From JABSSA01 sp039984715 (GTDB lineage Bacteria > Pseudomonadota > Alphaproteobacteria > Rhodobacterales > Rhodobacteraceae): DNA of 64,000 nucleotides. The stretch lies in assembly GCA_039984715.1 (NCBI GenBank), contig JBDWUA010000009.1, positions 62,001 through 126,000 of the forward strand, given 5' to 3'. The notes beneath the pieces were generated by a model. It was not told the DNA's origin. It ran no database searches and worked only from the letters and a program-made list of their open reading frames with translations. Below, piece by piece: positions 17,264 to 26,395 of this stretch (its first letter is position 1; every line of letters begins with the position of its first letter). The position numbers and the translations under genes are program-made.

Positions 17264-17824
17264 ATGGCGGAGCCCAAAGGCGAAGAGTTCCTAGACGACA
17301 TCGAAATGGCCGAAGAAGAAGAAATGGCCGTTTCATTAAGCGAAATGGCAGAACCGTACGACGAGATCGAAGCGTTACGTGCGGAACGTGATGGCATGAA
17401 AGATAAATTCATGCGGGCGTTGGCAGAAACGGAAAACGCACGCAAGCGGTCGGAAAAAGACCGCCGCGAAGCGCATCAATACGGCGGATCCCGTTTGGCG
17501 CGTGATATGCTGCCCGTTTATGACAATCTGAAACGCGCGCTTGAAGCCGCGACAGATGAACAACGCGAAGCCGCAGGCGCGCTTCTTGAAGGTGTCGAAC
17601 TGACATTGCGCGAATTGATCAGTGTTTTTGGAAAGCACGGTATCGAAGTGATCACACCCGAAGTGGGTGATGTCTTTGATCCGCAAGTGCACCAAGCCAT
17701 GTTCGAAGCGCCGGTACCGGGCACCAAAGCCGGCGAAATCATTCAGGTTTCAGCCGAAGGGTTCATGCTGCATGACCGTCTGCTGCGTCCGGCGCAGGTC
17801 GGCGTGTCGTCCATGACGGGCTAA
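17264..17824 (+). CDS. grpE: GrpE, nucleotide exchange factor for DnaK
   Basis: A 186-residue co-chaperone that drives ADP release from DnaK. The acidic N-terminus and long charged alpha-helix (about 20-95, with DKFMRALAETENARKRSEKD) form the dimer coiled coil, and the C-terminal beta domain ends with VSAEGFMLHDRLLRPAQVGV. AGAGG lies upstream of the ATG. It is probably co-transcribed with hrcA. Its stop overlaps the opposing mutS stop by four bases (CTAA). Confidence 0.95.
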   Translation: MAEPKGEEFLDDIEMAEEEEMAVSLSEMAEPYDEIEALRAERDGMKDKFMRALAETENARKRSEKDRREAHQYGGSRLARDMLPVYDNLKRALEAATDEQREAAGALLEGVELTLRELISVFGKHGIEVITPEVGDVFDPQVHQAMFEAPVPGTKAGEIIQVSAEGFMLHDRLLRPAQVGVSSMTG

Positions 17825-20454
17825 TCTTTGGCTGCGTCTTTCAGTTGATAGATCAAATTCAATGCATCCCGGGGGCTTAGGTCGTCGGGATGTATGCTTT
17901 CTAGCATCTCTATCGCTGGCGAGATTTGGGTTTTCGCAGCTGGCGGCGGCGCTGATGCGGCAAATAACGGCAAATCGTCAATCACCGCCTTTTTGCCCGC
18001 TGTCCCGCCTTCGCGTTCACCCTTTTCCAAGGCATCCAACACCACCCGCGCCCGGGAAATGACGGCGGGGGGTAGTCCTGCAAGCTGGGCGACCTGAACA
18101 CCATAAGATCGATCTGCGGCGCCTTTGCGCACTTCGTGCAGGAAAATGATTTCACCTTCCCATTCGCGCACCGCAACAGTTGCATTGTCCACGCCCCCCA
18201 AACGGGCAGCAAGGGCAGTCATCTCGTGATAATGCGTCGCAAACAATCCGCGGCATTTATTGACGTCGTGAAGGTGTTCCAATGTGGCCCATGCAATACT
18301 TAGGCCGTCATAAGTGGCTGTGCCGCGCCCGATTTCATCCAGAATAACCAAGGCGTGCTCGTCCGCTTGGTTCAAAATCGCGGCGGTTTCCACCATTTCG
18401 ACCATAAACGTCGACCGCCCACGCGCCAGATCGTCCGATGCACCAACGCGGCTGAATATCTGACTGACCACACCGATATGTGCCGAAGACGCAGGGACAA
18501 AACTGCCTGATTGGGCAAGGATCGCAATCAATGCGTTTTGCCGCAGAAAGGTCGATTTACCCGCCATGTTCGGGCCAGTCAGCAACCAGACAGATGCAGT
18601 ATCTTCGGCGGACAGATCACAATCATTGGCAACAAACGGATCACCGGCACCATTGCGCAGTGCGCTTTCCACAACTGGATGACGGCCCCCTTGGATTGCA
18701 AAGGCACGGGATGCGTCGACAACCGGACGGCACCAGTTTTCAGTCTCGGCCAGGAACCCAAACGCACAGGCTAAATCCAATTCGCTTAGGGCGCGGGCGG
18801 CTTGGCTGATTTGCGCAGACCATTTCGAAATCAGTACCTTTAGCCCTTCATAGAGCCGCTTTTCGATCTCTAACGCGCGTCCGCCCGCGTTCAGAATGCG
18901 GGTTTCCATTTCTGACAGCTCCACAGTCGTAAAGCGAACTTGGTTTGCGGTTGTCTGTCGATGGATGAAGGTTTCCGAAAAGGGCGCCCCAAGCATTTTG
19001 TCCGCATGGGTGGCCGTTGTTTCAATAAAATAACCCAGCACATTGTTGTGCTTGATCTTCAATGAACTGATCCCGGTGTCGCGGGCGTATTGTTCCTGCA
19101 TACTCGCGATCACGCTGCGCCCTTCGTCGCGCAATGTGCGTGCATCATCTAGATCGGAATCGTGACCTGCTGCGATGAACCCACCATCGCGCGCGAGCAA
19201 TGGTGGTTCCGCAATCAAAGCGGCATCCAATTGATCAATCAATTCGTCGTGGCCGCCAAGATCACTAGTCGCCGCTTGCAACAATGCAGGAAGGTCAGGG
19301 GCCGCGCTTTTGATCTGCGCGGCTTCGGTCAATGCATTTCGGATTGCGGCCAGATCGCGCGGACCGCCTCGATCAATCGCTAATCTGGACAGGGCGCGAT
19401 CTAAGTCTGGGACTTTTCGCAAACTATCCCGCGTGGTTTCGCGCCACACAGATTGTGACCCGGCGAATTCAACGGCGTCTAATCGCGCCTGAATAGTCTC
19501 TAATCGTCGCGAAGGCGAAGACAACCGACGTTCCAGCAACCGACCACCGCCAGACGTCACCGTTTTATCAATTGTTGCCAACAATGATCCGGCACGACCG
19601 CCGGTCAACGCGCTGGTCAGTTCAAGGTTGCGACGTGTTGCGGCATCGATCTGAACCGATAAATCCCGGCTTTCTTGAACCGGGGGGCGCAACAGGGGCA
19701 GTTTTCCCTTTTGGGTCAAATCCAGATAGGACACCAAAGCGCCCATCGCGCCGTGTTCCGCACGCGAAAACTGGCCAAAGGCATCTAATGTTCCAACGTT
19801 GAACAACTCGCACAGGCGTTTATCGGCCCCGGTGCTGTCAAAAGATGCGCGCGCTTGTGAGGTCAGCGGAATCCCGAAATCCGACGCCAATTCACGCAAA
19901 TCTTCTTCTTTGGTTTCGGACACGACAAGTTCGGCCGGGCCAAGACGTGCCAATTCCGGGCCCAATTGAGCCTGATCCGCCAGCTGCATGACGTGAAACG
20001 CGCCGGTCGATATGTCCACCCACGCCAAGGCGCAATCGTCCCGCACTTGTGCAAACGCCACCAAGAAATTGTGGCGGCGGGCTTCCAACAGGGAATCTTC
20101 GGTCAACGTGCCGGGGGTGACCAGACGGACAACATCCCGCTTTACCACTGATTTAGACCCGCGCTTCTTGGCCTCTGCTGGGCTTTCTAATTGTTCACAT
20201 ACAGCAACGCGAAACCCTTTTCGGATCAGCGTCAAAAGGTAACCTTCGGCTGCATGAACCGGGACGCCGCACATGGGGATGTCAGCGCCATCGTGTTTGC
20301 CGCGCTTTGTTAGGGCAATATCCAACGCTTCAGCCGCACCGACGGCATCATCAAAAAACATCTCGTAGAAATCGCCCATGCGGTAAAACAACATCGCATC
20401 AGGATGGGCGGCTTTGATCTCGAGATATTGCGCCATCATTGGCGTGACTGTCAT
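17821..20454 (-). CDS. mutS: DNA mismatch repair protein MutS
   Basis: An 877-residue MutS. Domain order is canonical: N-terminal mismatch-recognition domain with the phenylalanine-glutamate motif (MGDFYEMFFDDA, about 26-37), connector, lever and clamp domains, and the C-terminal ABC ATPase with GPNMAGKST (about 625-633) and ILDEIGRGTATYDG. It recognises mispaired and looped bases and recruits MutL. The gene stands alone; mutL is not in this window. Confidence 0.97.
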   Translation of the reverse strand: MTVTPMMAQYLEIKAAHPDAMLFYRMGDFYEMFFDDAVGAAEALDIALTKRGKHDGADIPMCGVPVHAAEGYLLTLIRKGFRVAVCEQLESPAEAKKRGSKSVVKRDVVRLVTPGTLTEDSLLEARRHNFLVAFAQVRDDCALAWVDISTGAFHVMQLADQAQLGPELARLGPAELVVSETKEEDLRELASDFGIPLTSQARASFDSTGADKRLCELFNVGTLDAFGQFSRAEHGAMGALVSYLDLTQKGKLPLLRPPVQESRDLSVQIDAATRRNLELTSALTGGRAGSLLATIDKTVTSGGGRLLERRLSSPSRRLETIQARLDAVEFAGSQSVWRETTRDSLRKVPDLDRALSRLAIDRGGPRDLAAIRNALTEAAQIKSAAPDLPALLQAATSDLGGHDELIDQLDAALIAEPPLLARDGGFIAAGHDSDLDDARTLRDEGRSVIASMQEQYARDTGISSLKIKHNNVLGYFIETTATHADKMLGAPFSETFIHRQTTANQVRFTTVELSEMETRILNAGGRALEIEKRLYEGLKVLISKWSAQISQAARALSELDLACAFGFLAETENWCRPVVDASRAFAIQGGRHPVVESALRNGAGDPFVANDCDLSAEDTASVWLLTGPNMAGKSTFLRQNALIAILAQSGSFVPASSAHIGVVSQIFSRVGASDDLARGRSTFMVEMVETAAILNQADEHALVILDEIGRGTATYDGLSIAWATLEHLHDVNKCRGLFATHYHEMTALAARLGGVDNATVAVREWEGEIIFLHEVRKGAADRSYGVQVAQLAGLPPAVISRARVVLDALEKGEREGGTAGKKAVIDDLPLFAASAPPPAAKTQISPAIEMLESIHPDDLSPRDALNLIYQLKDAAKD

Positions 20455-20521
20455 GAAACCCCCAAGGTTATTTCCGAGGACCTTACAAAGGGGTGCGGAT
20501 GAGGAAAAGCAGGTTCGAAAT

Positions 20522-20548
20522 AAAAAGAGGGCGCAAATGCATGCGCCC
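20522..20548 (-). terminator. Intrinsic terminator of the flagellin gene
   Basis: On the minus strand a GGGCGCA/TGCGCCC stem (20529-20535 with 20542-20548, six-base loop) is followed by a run of five T residues (20522-20526 on plus are A). It lies 26 bases beyond the flagellin stop. Confidence 0.85.
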
Positions 20549-20573
20549 CCGTCCTTCTGGATGAATCAGATGT

Positions 20574-21416
20574 CTATCGGAACAGTGACAAAATAGATTG
20601 GGGCGCCTGGTTCGCGATAGATAAGGCTTGAATGCCAAGCTGTTGTTGCGTTTGTAGAGCCTGAAGTCGCGCGGATGCTTCTTCCATGTCTGCATCAACC
20701 AATGCGCCAATTCCGGATTTCATTGCATCCGTCAGCTTACCAATGAATTCGTTTTGATCATCGATCCGCTTTGACGACGCACCCAATGACGCGGCACCGT
20801 TGATCGCAGTATCGAGATAGGCTTCAATTTCGCCCAAGGCCGTTGCGGCAGTTGTCACATCTGCAATTGCGGTGCGGCTTCCTACATCCAGGTTCGCCTC
20901 AAGATCGGTCGTTGCGACGTCAATCGTCGCAATGGTTGGCGCAGCGGACCCAACCCGGTTCAACGACGACATAACAGTCAGGCCGGTGGCACCGGAACCA
21001 TCAACATCAGTTGCAAGAAGGTTCGCACCATTGAACTGTGATGCGCCGATGATGGATGTAATTTGCGCCTGCTTCTCAGCCATCTCCGCTTCGATCTTGG
21101 CGAAATCCGCAGTTTCGCTGTTAGCAGATACAGCCAGCGTTTTCATGTCTTCCAAAACAGAAACGATTTGCTCTGCACCAGCAGAGGCCACAGCAATGGT
21201 GGCTTCACCAACGTTCAGTGAATCCGAAACTGTTTTAAAGCCAGCAACGTCCGCTTCCATAACTTTGGAGATCGCCCAGATGGCTGATCCGTCTTTGGCA
21301 GAGTTGATTGCCCGCCCAGTTGAGATTTGCGTTTGCGTGCTGGAAAGATCTTTGTTGACCTGTTTTAGGGTCTGAAGCGCGACCATGGCGCCATTGTTGG
21401 TATTGATGCTCGACAT
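20574..21416 (-). CDS. fliC: Flagellin
   Basis: A 280-residue flagellin of the short alphaproteobacterial type. It has the conserved N-terminal D0/D1 region (MSSINTNNGAMVALQTLKQV, then STGRAINSAKDGSAIWAIS) and C-terminal D1/D0 region ending QAPQSILSLFR, with a small variable middle (about 145-200) and no D2/D3 insertion. I chose the ATG at 21416: AAAGGA lies eight bases upstream, and MSSINTN is the usual flagellin start. No other flagellar genes are nearby, so the gene is isolated from the main flagellar locus. Confidence 0.93.
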   Translation of the reverse strand: MSSINTNNGAMVALQTLKQVNKDLSSTQTQISTGRAINSAKDGSAIWAISKVMEADVAGFKTVSDSLNVGEATIAVASAGAEQIVSVLEDMKTLAVSANSETADFAKIEAEMAEKQAQITSIIGASQFNGANLLATDVDGSGATGLTVMSSLNRVGSAAPTIATIDVATTDLEANLDVGSRTAIADVTTAATALGEIEAYLDTAINGAASLGASSKRIDDQNEFIGKLTDAMKSGIGALVDADMEEASARLQALQTQQQLGIQALSIANQAPQSILSLFR

Positions 21417-21722
21417 GAACATAGTCCTTTGAATCTCGACGGCTTTGCATCGAATTTGATGGTGCCCATTGTTCTGGGCGTGTGCCGTTCTGACCGTGCT
21501 GGTGGTTTCATTCGATTCCAGCGCCGCCCGTTTATTCGGACGCAATGAAACGTTAAGGTTCTACATAGGCGACGCCAAAGCGAAGATTGGGCCGCAATGT
21601 GGCGTGTCGTTAAAGTTTAATTAAAATTGCTGATAGTGATAACAGTTCATCGCGACGGTACAGAGACGATTGAGCGACAAGCAATGCTGGGCTATGAGCG
21701 TCTAAGCTTTAGGGAACTGAAT
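21417..21722. other. Intergenic region between flagellin and malic enzyme genes
   Basis: This 306-bp stretch separates the divergent flagellin and maeB starts. It holds the flagellin ribosome-binding site. On plus, TAAAGTTT (21611-21618) and GCTGATAG (21629-21636) resemble the E. coli sigma28 -35/-10 elements but with a 10-base spacer and pointing toward maeB. On minus, TAACGTTT (21548-21555) and TCCGAATAA (21532-21540) resemble them more weakly, pointing toward the flagellin gene. No gene is credible here. Confidence 0.4.
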
Positions 21723-23978
21723 ATGTCCAAAAACAAGATTACGCGTGAAGAAGCACTTGCTTATCATCTTGAGCCAACACCGGGAAAATGGGAGGTGCAG
21801 GCGACGGTTCCAATGACTACGCAGCGTGATCTAAGCTTGGCGTATTCACCGGGTGTTGCGGTTCCGTGCGAAGAAATCGCGCAAAACCCAGAGGCTGTTT
21901 ATGATTACACCAACAAGGGAAACCTTGTGGCGGTTATCTCGAACGGTACGGCTGTTTTGGGTTTGGGTAATTTGGGCGCTGCCGGTTCCAAACCGGTGAT
22001 GGAAGGTAAATCAGTTCTGTTTAAACGGTTCGCTGACGTGAATTCGATCGACATTGAATTGGACACCGAAGATCCGGACGAGTTCTGCAAAGCGGTTGCT
22101 TTGATGGGGCCGACATTTGGCGGCATCAACCTTGAAGACATCAAAGCGCCTGAGTGTTTCATCATTGAGCAGCGTCTCAAGGAAGAGATGGATATTCCTG
22201 TTTTCCATGACGACCAACACGGAACGGCGGTTATTTGCGCAGCAGGCCTTATCAACGCACTTCATCTGTCGGGTAAAAAGATCGAGGACGTCAAGATTGT
22301 CTTGAACGGGGCCGGGGCCGCGGGCATCGCGTGTATCGAATTGCTGAAATCGATGGGCGCGCAGCATCAGAATTGCATCGTGTGTGATACCAAGGGCGTG
22401 ATTTATCAAGGCCGCACAGAAGGCATGAACCAGTGGAAATCGGCGCACGCGATCAGCACCGAATTGCGGACATTGGACGAAGCCATGAAGGACGCAGATG
22501 TGTTTCTGGGCGTGTCTGTAAAAGGTGCTGTGACGCAAGAGATGGTAAAATCGATGGCGCCAAGCCCGGTTATCTTTGCCATGGCGAACCCAGATCCAGA
22601 GATTACACCCGAAGAAGCACACGAAGTACGCGCGGATGCGATCGTGGCGACTGGGCGCAGCGATTATCCGAACCAAGTGAACAACGTCCTTGGTTTTCCG
22701 TACTTGTTCCGTGGCGCATTGGACATTCATGCACGCGCCATCAATGACGAAATGAAAATTGCCTGTGCGCATGCTTTGGCAAGACTGGCCCGCGAAGATG
22801 TGCCAGACGAGGTGGCCTTGGCTTATGGCAAAAGTCTTGCATTTGGCCGCGACTATATCATTCCGACGCCGTTTGATCCGCGTTTGATCCATCGTATTCC
22901 GACAGCAGTAGCGCGTGCGGGTATGGATACAGGTGCGGCGCGCCGTCCGATCATAGATATGGAGCAATACGAGCTTAGCCTAAAATCGCGGATGGACCCG
23001 ACGGCAAGCATCCTGACAGGGATCAATGCGCGGGCGCGTGCTGCACAGGCCCGTATGATTTTTGCAGAAGGCGACGATCCTCGCGTTTTGCGGGCTGCGG
23101 TTATGTATCAACGCAACGGTTTCGGCAAAGCGTTGGTTGTGGGCCGTCCTTTGGATGTGAAAGAAAAGCTTGAGGCAGCTGGGCTGGGCGACGCGGTTAG
23201 CGAGCTGGAAATAGTGAACGCGGCCAATACTGAACATCTGCAGGTGTACAAAGACTTTTTGTATGACCGAAATGGTCGACGTGGATTTGACAGTGCTGAC
23301 ATCCACCGGCTCGCGGCGCGTGACAGGCATGTTTTTGCGGCGTTGATGCTTGCGCATGGGCACGGTGATGGGCTGGTCACGGGCGCGACGCGCAAATCGG
23401 CGCATGTTCTGGACCGTATCAACCTTGTCTTTGATGCAGATACAACAACCAAGGCGGCAGGTATTACGGCGATTTTGCTGAAGGGCCGGATCGTTCTGAT
23501 TGCGGATACATTGGTGCACGAATGGCCGGACGAAGAAGATTTGGCCAACATCGCCGAACGCGCGGCAGACGTCGCACAAAGCATGGGGCTGGAACCACGT
23601 GTTGCCTTCGTTAGTTTTTCAACATTTGGATACCCGGTGTCGGAACGTGCGGAAAAGATGCAAATGGCACCTCGGGTGTTGGACGCACGTGGCGTCGAGT
23701 TTGAATACGAAGGCGAAATGACGGTTGATGTGGCTCTAAATGCGCAATCACAGGCGGCATATCCATTTTCACGACTGACCGGACCGGCCAATATTTTGGT
23801 TGTTCCTGCACGACATTCGGCCAGTATTTCCGTGAAGTTGATGCAGGAAATGGCGGGCGCAACTGTGATTGGTCCCATCCTAAGCGGTATCGATAAGTCG
23901 ATCCAAATCTGTTCATCCGTTTCGACGGCAAATGACATCCTGAACATGGCTGTCCTTGCCGCATGTAAGGTCGATTAA
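21723..23978 (+). CDS. maeB: NADP-dependent malic enzyme, MaeB hybrid type
   Basis: A 751-residue fusion. The N-terminal malic enzyme part (about 1-430) shows SPGVAVPC, the NLVAVISNGTAVLGLGNLG segment, FHDDQHGTA and the NAD(P)-binding GAGAAGIACIELL. The C-terminal part (about 440-751) is a phosphotransacetylase-like domain thought to be regulatory (acetyl-CoA) in this class. It decarboxylates malate to pyruvate with NADPH formation. I start at MSKNKITREEAL (AGGGA upstream); a longer frame back to 21627 has no homology-like features. It is coupled to the following kinase. Confidence 0.94.
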   Translation: MSKNKITREEALAYHLEPTPGKWEVQATVPMTTQRDLSLAYSPGVAVPCEEIAQNPEAVYDYTNKGNLVAVISNGTAVLGLGNLGAAGSKPVMEGKSVLFKRFADVNSIDIELDTEDPDEFCKAVALMGPTFGGINLEDIKAPECFIIEQRLKEEMDIPVFHDDQHGTAVICAAGLINALHLSGKKIEDVKIVLNGAGAAGIACIELLKSMGAQHQNCIVCDTKGVIYQGRTEGMNQWKSAHAISTELRTLDEAMKDADVFLGVSVKGAVTQEMVKSMAPSPVIFAMANPDPEITPEEAHEVRADAIVATGRSDYPNQVNNVLGFPYLFRGALDIHARAINDEMKIACAHALARLAREDVPDEVALAYGKSLAFGRDYIIPTPFDPRLIHRIPTAVARAGMDTGAARRPIIDMEQYELSLKSRMDPTASILTGINARARAAQARMIFAEGDDPRVLRAAVMYQRNGFGKALVVGRPLDVKEKLEAAGLGDAVSELEIVNAANTEHLQVYKDFLYDRNGRRGFDSADIHRLAARDRHVFAALMLAHGHGDGLVTGATRKSAHVLDRINLVFDADTTTKAAGITAILLKGRIVLIADTLVHEWPDEEDLANIAERAADVAQSMGLEPRVAFVSFSTFGYPVSERAEKMQMAPRVLDARGVEFEYEGEMTVDVALNAQSQAAYPFSRLTGPANILVVPARHSASISVKLMQEMAGATVIGPILSGIDKSIQICSSVSTANDILNMAVLAACKVD

Positions 23979-24853
23979 TGGCTGTTTGGAACCTTGGGTC
24001 GATCAACATAGATCGATTTTACAAATTGCCCCATTTACCAGCGGCCGGCGAAACATTGGCCGCGTCTGGGTTTGACGAAGGATTGGGCGGCAAGGGCGCA
24101 AATATGTCAGTGGCGATTGCACGAGCCGCCGCCCGCGTGTGCCATATTGGAGCTGTGGGGTCTGATGGGCGCTGGGCGTGTGATCGGCTGTTGGAATACG
24201 GTGTGGACACGCGTCACATTACGCAAACCGATGGCGCGTCCGGGCATGCAAACATTAATGTCGATGCGAGCGGTGAAAACCAAATCGTTCTCTATCAAGG
24301 GGCGAATCATGAAATTTCGCCCGACCAAATTGCATTGGCTTTGGCCGAAGCAGACACCAACGATACGTTTCTGACGCAAAACGAAACCAATGGACAACGG
24401 GCAGCCGCAGAGCTGGCCAAACAAATGGGGCTGCGGGTTGTTTACGCGGCGGCTCCGTTTCAGGCAGATGCAGTTGCGGCGGTCCTTGATCTGACGGATT
24501 TGCTGGTTTTGAACGAGATCGAAGCGCAACAGCTTGAGGCAGCAACGCAATTGACGGTGAATGAATTGCCCGTGGATGATGTTGTGGTGACGCTGGGCGG
24601 GAAGGGTGCGCGTTGGTTTGATCAACGCAACGCGCAAATCACCGATATCGCGGCCTATCCGGTCACGCCTGTCGACACCACGGGCGCCGGGGATACGTTT
24701 ACCGGGTTCTTAGTCGCGGGGTTAGATCGCGGCTTGCCGATGTTACAGGCCCTTGATCTGGCATCGCGCGCCGCTGCGATCATGGTGACGCGCGATGGGA
24801 CTGCGGATGTGATCCCCGATCTTAAGGATATCGAGGATGCACGTTTTGCTTAG
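23978..24853 (+). CDS. PfkB-family (ribokinase-like) carbohydrate kinase
   Basis: A 291-residue sugar or nucleoside kinase. The N-terminal signature GLGGKGANMSVAIARA (about 32-47) and the C-terminal DTTGAGDTFTGFLVAG signature with the catalytic aspartate (about 231-246) are both present. Ribokinase is the nearest well-known member, but the substrate cannot be told from the sequence. Its ATG shares one base with the maeB stop (TAATG), so the two are translationally coupled; no transporter or sugar-specific gene is adjacent. Confidence 0.85.
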   Translation: MAVWNLGSINIDRFYKLPHLPAAGETLAASGFDEGLGGKGANMSVAIARAAARVCHIGAVGSDGRWACDRLLEYGVDTRHITQTDGASGHANINVDASGENQIVLYQGANHEISPDQIALALAEADTNDTFLTQNETNGQRAAAELAKQMGLRVVYAAAPFQADAVAAVLDLTDLLVLNEIEAQQLEAATQLTVNELPVDDVVVTLGGKGARWFDQRNAQITDIAAYPVTPVDTTGAGDTFTGFLVAGLDRGLPMLQALDLASRAAAIMVTRDGTADVIPDLKDIEDARFA

Positions 24854-24864
24854 CTGTTAGTTTC

Positions 24865-25524
24865 TTAGCTACCGGCGAAAGGTGCGGCTGAGCCCCACAA
24901 TTCTTTGACACGGGCGTCACGACCACAGGATGCGCGGTACTTTTTGTAAGCCTTCGCTTTTGACAATGGCCCGAACCGCGTGATCACCAGTTTAGTCTGT
25001 TTATAGTAATCCTGATGATAGGCGTTCGCTGGAAAAAACTCCCCCTCGGTCAGAATTGGCGTCACCAGTTTTTGGCCTAATTCAGACTGCGCTGCGGCTT
25101 TTGCTTGTTTTGCGGCATCTAGTTCATCCGCACCTGCAAAGATCGCCGTGCGATAGCTGGGTCCGCGGTCACAAAACTGCCCACCGGCGTCGGTTGGATC
25201 GATTGACCGAAAGAACATTCCGTACAATTGGCCCGCTGAAACGACGCTTGGATCATATTTGATCTGCACCGCTTCATAGTGACCGGTGCCCCCACCTGTG
25301 ACTTGTTTGTAGGTCGCGTCTGGAACGGTGCCGCCTGTGAATCCGGAAATGACATCCTTTACGCCTTTGACCTTTTCGAAATCGGCCTCAACGCACCAAA
25401 AGCACCCGCCGGCTACTGTCAAAGTCGCAACTTCAGCAGCATGAGATGGTTTAGATTGTGCAAACATTCCCATAACGATGGAAACCGAAAGCAACGCTGT
25501 TTTCATATTTATCGCGAAAGTCAT
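24865..25524 (-). CDS. msrA: Peptide methionine-S-sulfoxide reductase MsrA, exported
   Basis: A 219-residue MsrA. The catalytic motif GCFWC is at residues 40-44 (C41 nucleophile), with the family's TGGTVPDATYKQVTGGGTGHYEAV stretch after it and the resolving cysteine region at the C-terminus (RASCGRDA). Residues 1-30 form a signal peptide ending in SHAA, so the enzyme should repair methionine sulfoxide in periplasmic proteins. AAGGAG seven bases upstream fixes the ATG at 25524. No msrB is adjacent. Confidence 0.92.
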   Translation of the reverse strand: MTFAINMKTALLSVSIVMGMFAQSKPSHAAEVATLTVAGGCFWCVEADFEKVKGVKDVISGFTGGTVPDATYKQVTGGGTGHYEAVQIKYDPSVVSAGQLYGMFFRSIDPTDAGGQFCDRGPSYRTAIFAGADELDAAKQAKAAAQSELGQKLVTPILTEGEFFPANAYHQDYYKQTKLVITRFGPLSKAKAYKKYRASCGRDARVKELWGSAAPFAGS

Positions 25525-25647
25525 ATTCGTTCTCCTTTGCCTAGATGTTTCGCGCCAATACGTGTTTCAATCAATGCAAGAGGAAGTGATCTCTCGCGTG
25601 TGTGAAGTTAATTTAACTTTCTTTCAATCAAGGGGCTAACGCTGAAT

Positions 25648-26358
25648 ATGACAAAACGTATCGCCATGTGGTCAGGTCCGCGAAATCTGTCGACGGCCAT
25701 GATGTATTGTTTTGGCATGCGGTCAGATTGTGCGGTTTGGGATGAACCGTTTTACGCGCCGTATTTGGCGGAAACGGGCCTTGATCACCCGATGGCCCAG
25801 GACATCATTGCTGCGCATGAAACGGATGCGGCGGTTGTTGCGGACCGATGTTTAGGGCCGATCCCTGATGGCAAAAGCGTCTTTTACATGAAGCATATGC
25901 CGCATCACATGATTGATGGCATGCCATTGGATTGGGCCGATGATTGCATCAACATTCACCTGATCCGCCACCCCGCGCGGGTGGTGGCGTCTTATGCGTT
26001 AAAGCGGGACGAAATGACGTTGGCCGACGTCGGATTTCTTCAACAAACCCAGTTATTTGCGAAAATCGGAGGGGTGGTTGTCGACAGCTCGGACATTCGT
26101 GAAAATCCGGGCAAAATGATACCGGCGCTGTGTGCGGCCATAGGTTTGGAATATGAATCACAAATGCTGTCATGGCCCAGTGGCGGGCATTCTGATGATG
26201 GTATTTGGGCGCGCCATTGGTACGGCGCTATTCACAAATCAACGGGGTTTGCAGGGCCAGAAGGTCCAATGCCAGAATTGACAGGCGAGGCGCTTAAACT
26301 GGTCGAAGACGCCTTGCCGCATTACAAGGCGTTGGCTGATCGAAAGCTTGTTGTTTGA
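25648..26358 (+). CDS. Sulfotransferase-like family protein
   Basis: A 236-residue protein with an N-terminal SGPRNLSTAMMYCF segment resembling the 5'-phosphosulfate-binding loop of sulfotransferases, a VFYMKHMPHHM segment and an IHLIRHPARVVASYALK segment like the 3'-phosphate motif (RxPxxVxxSY). This matches a widespread proteobacterial family, also found fused or related to plant aminotransferase-like proteins, whose substrate is not known. It stands alone, between divergent msrA and convergent argG. Confidence 0.7.
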   Translation: MTKRIAMWSGPRNLSTAMMYCFGMRSDCAVWDEPFYAPYLAETGLDHPMAQDIIAAHETDAAVVADRCLGPIPDGKSVFYMKHMPHHMIDGMPLDWADDCINIHLIRHPARVVASYALKRDEMTLADVGFLQQTQLFAKIGGVVVDSSDIRENPGKMIPALCAAIGLEYESQMLSWPSGGHSDDGIWARHWYGAIHKSTGFAGPEGPMPELTGEALKLVEDALPHYKALADRKLVV

Positions 26359-26363
26359 TGACC

Positions 26364-26389
26364 GAAGGGCGCATGGATTAGCGCCCTTC
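26364..26389. terminator. Hairpin between the sulfotransferase-like gene and argG
   Basis: A perfect nine-base-pair stem, GAAGGGCGC (26364-26372) with GCGCCCTTC (26381-26389), eight-base loop. It lies between two convergent stops and probably serves both strands, but neither side has a clear T-tract, so termination may be weak or Rho-assisted. Confidence 0.6.
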
Positions 26390-26395
26390 ACAGGA

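Noticed and set aside
21627..21722. Longer start for the malic enzyme
   Set aside because: The added residues do not resemble the family and a good ribosome-binding site precedes 21723.
23108..23947. Long frame antisense to maeB (279 codons)
   Set aside because: Arg/Ser/Ala-rich composition and full overlap with the phosphotransacetylase-like domain show it is a shadow.
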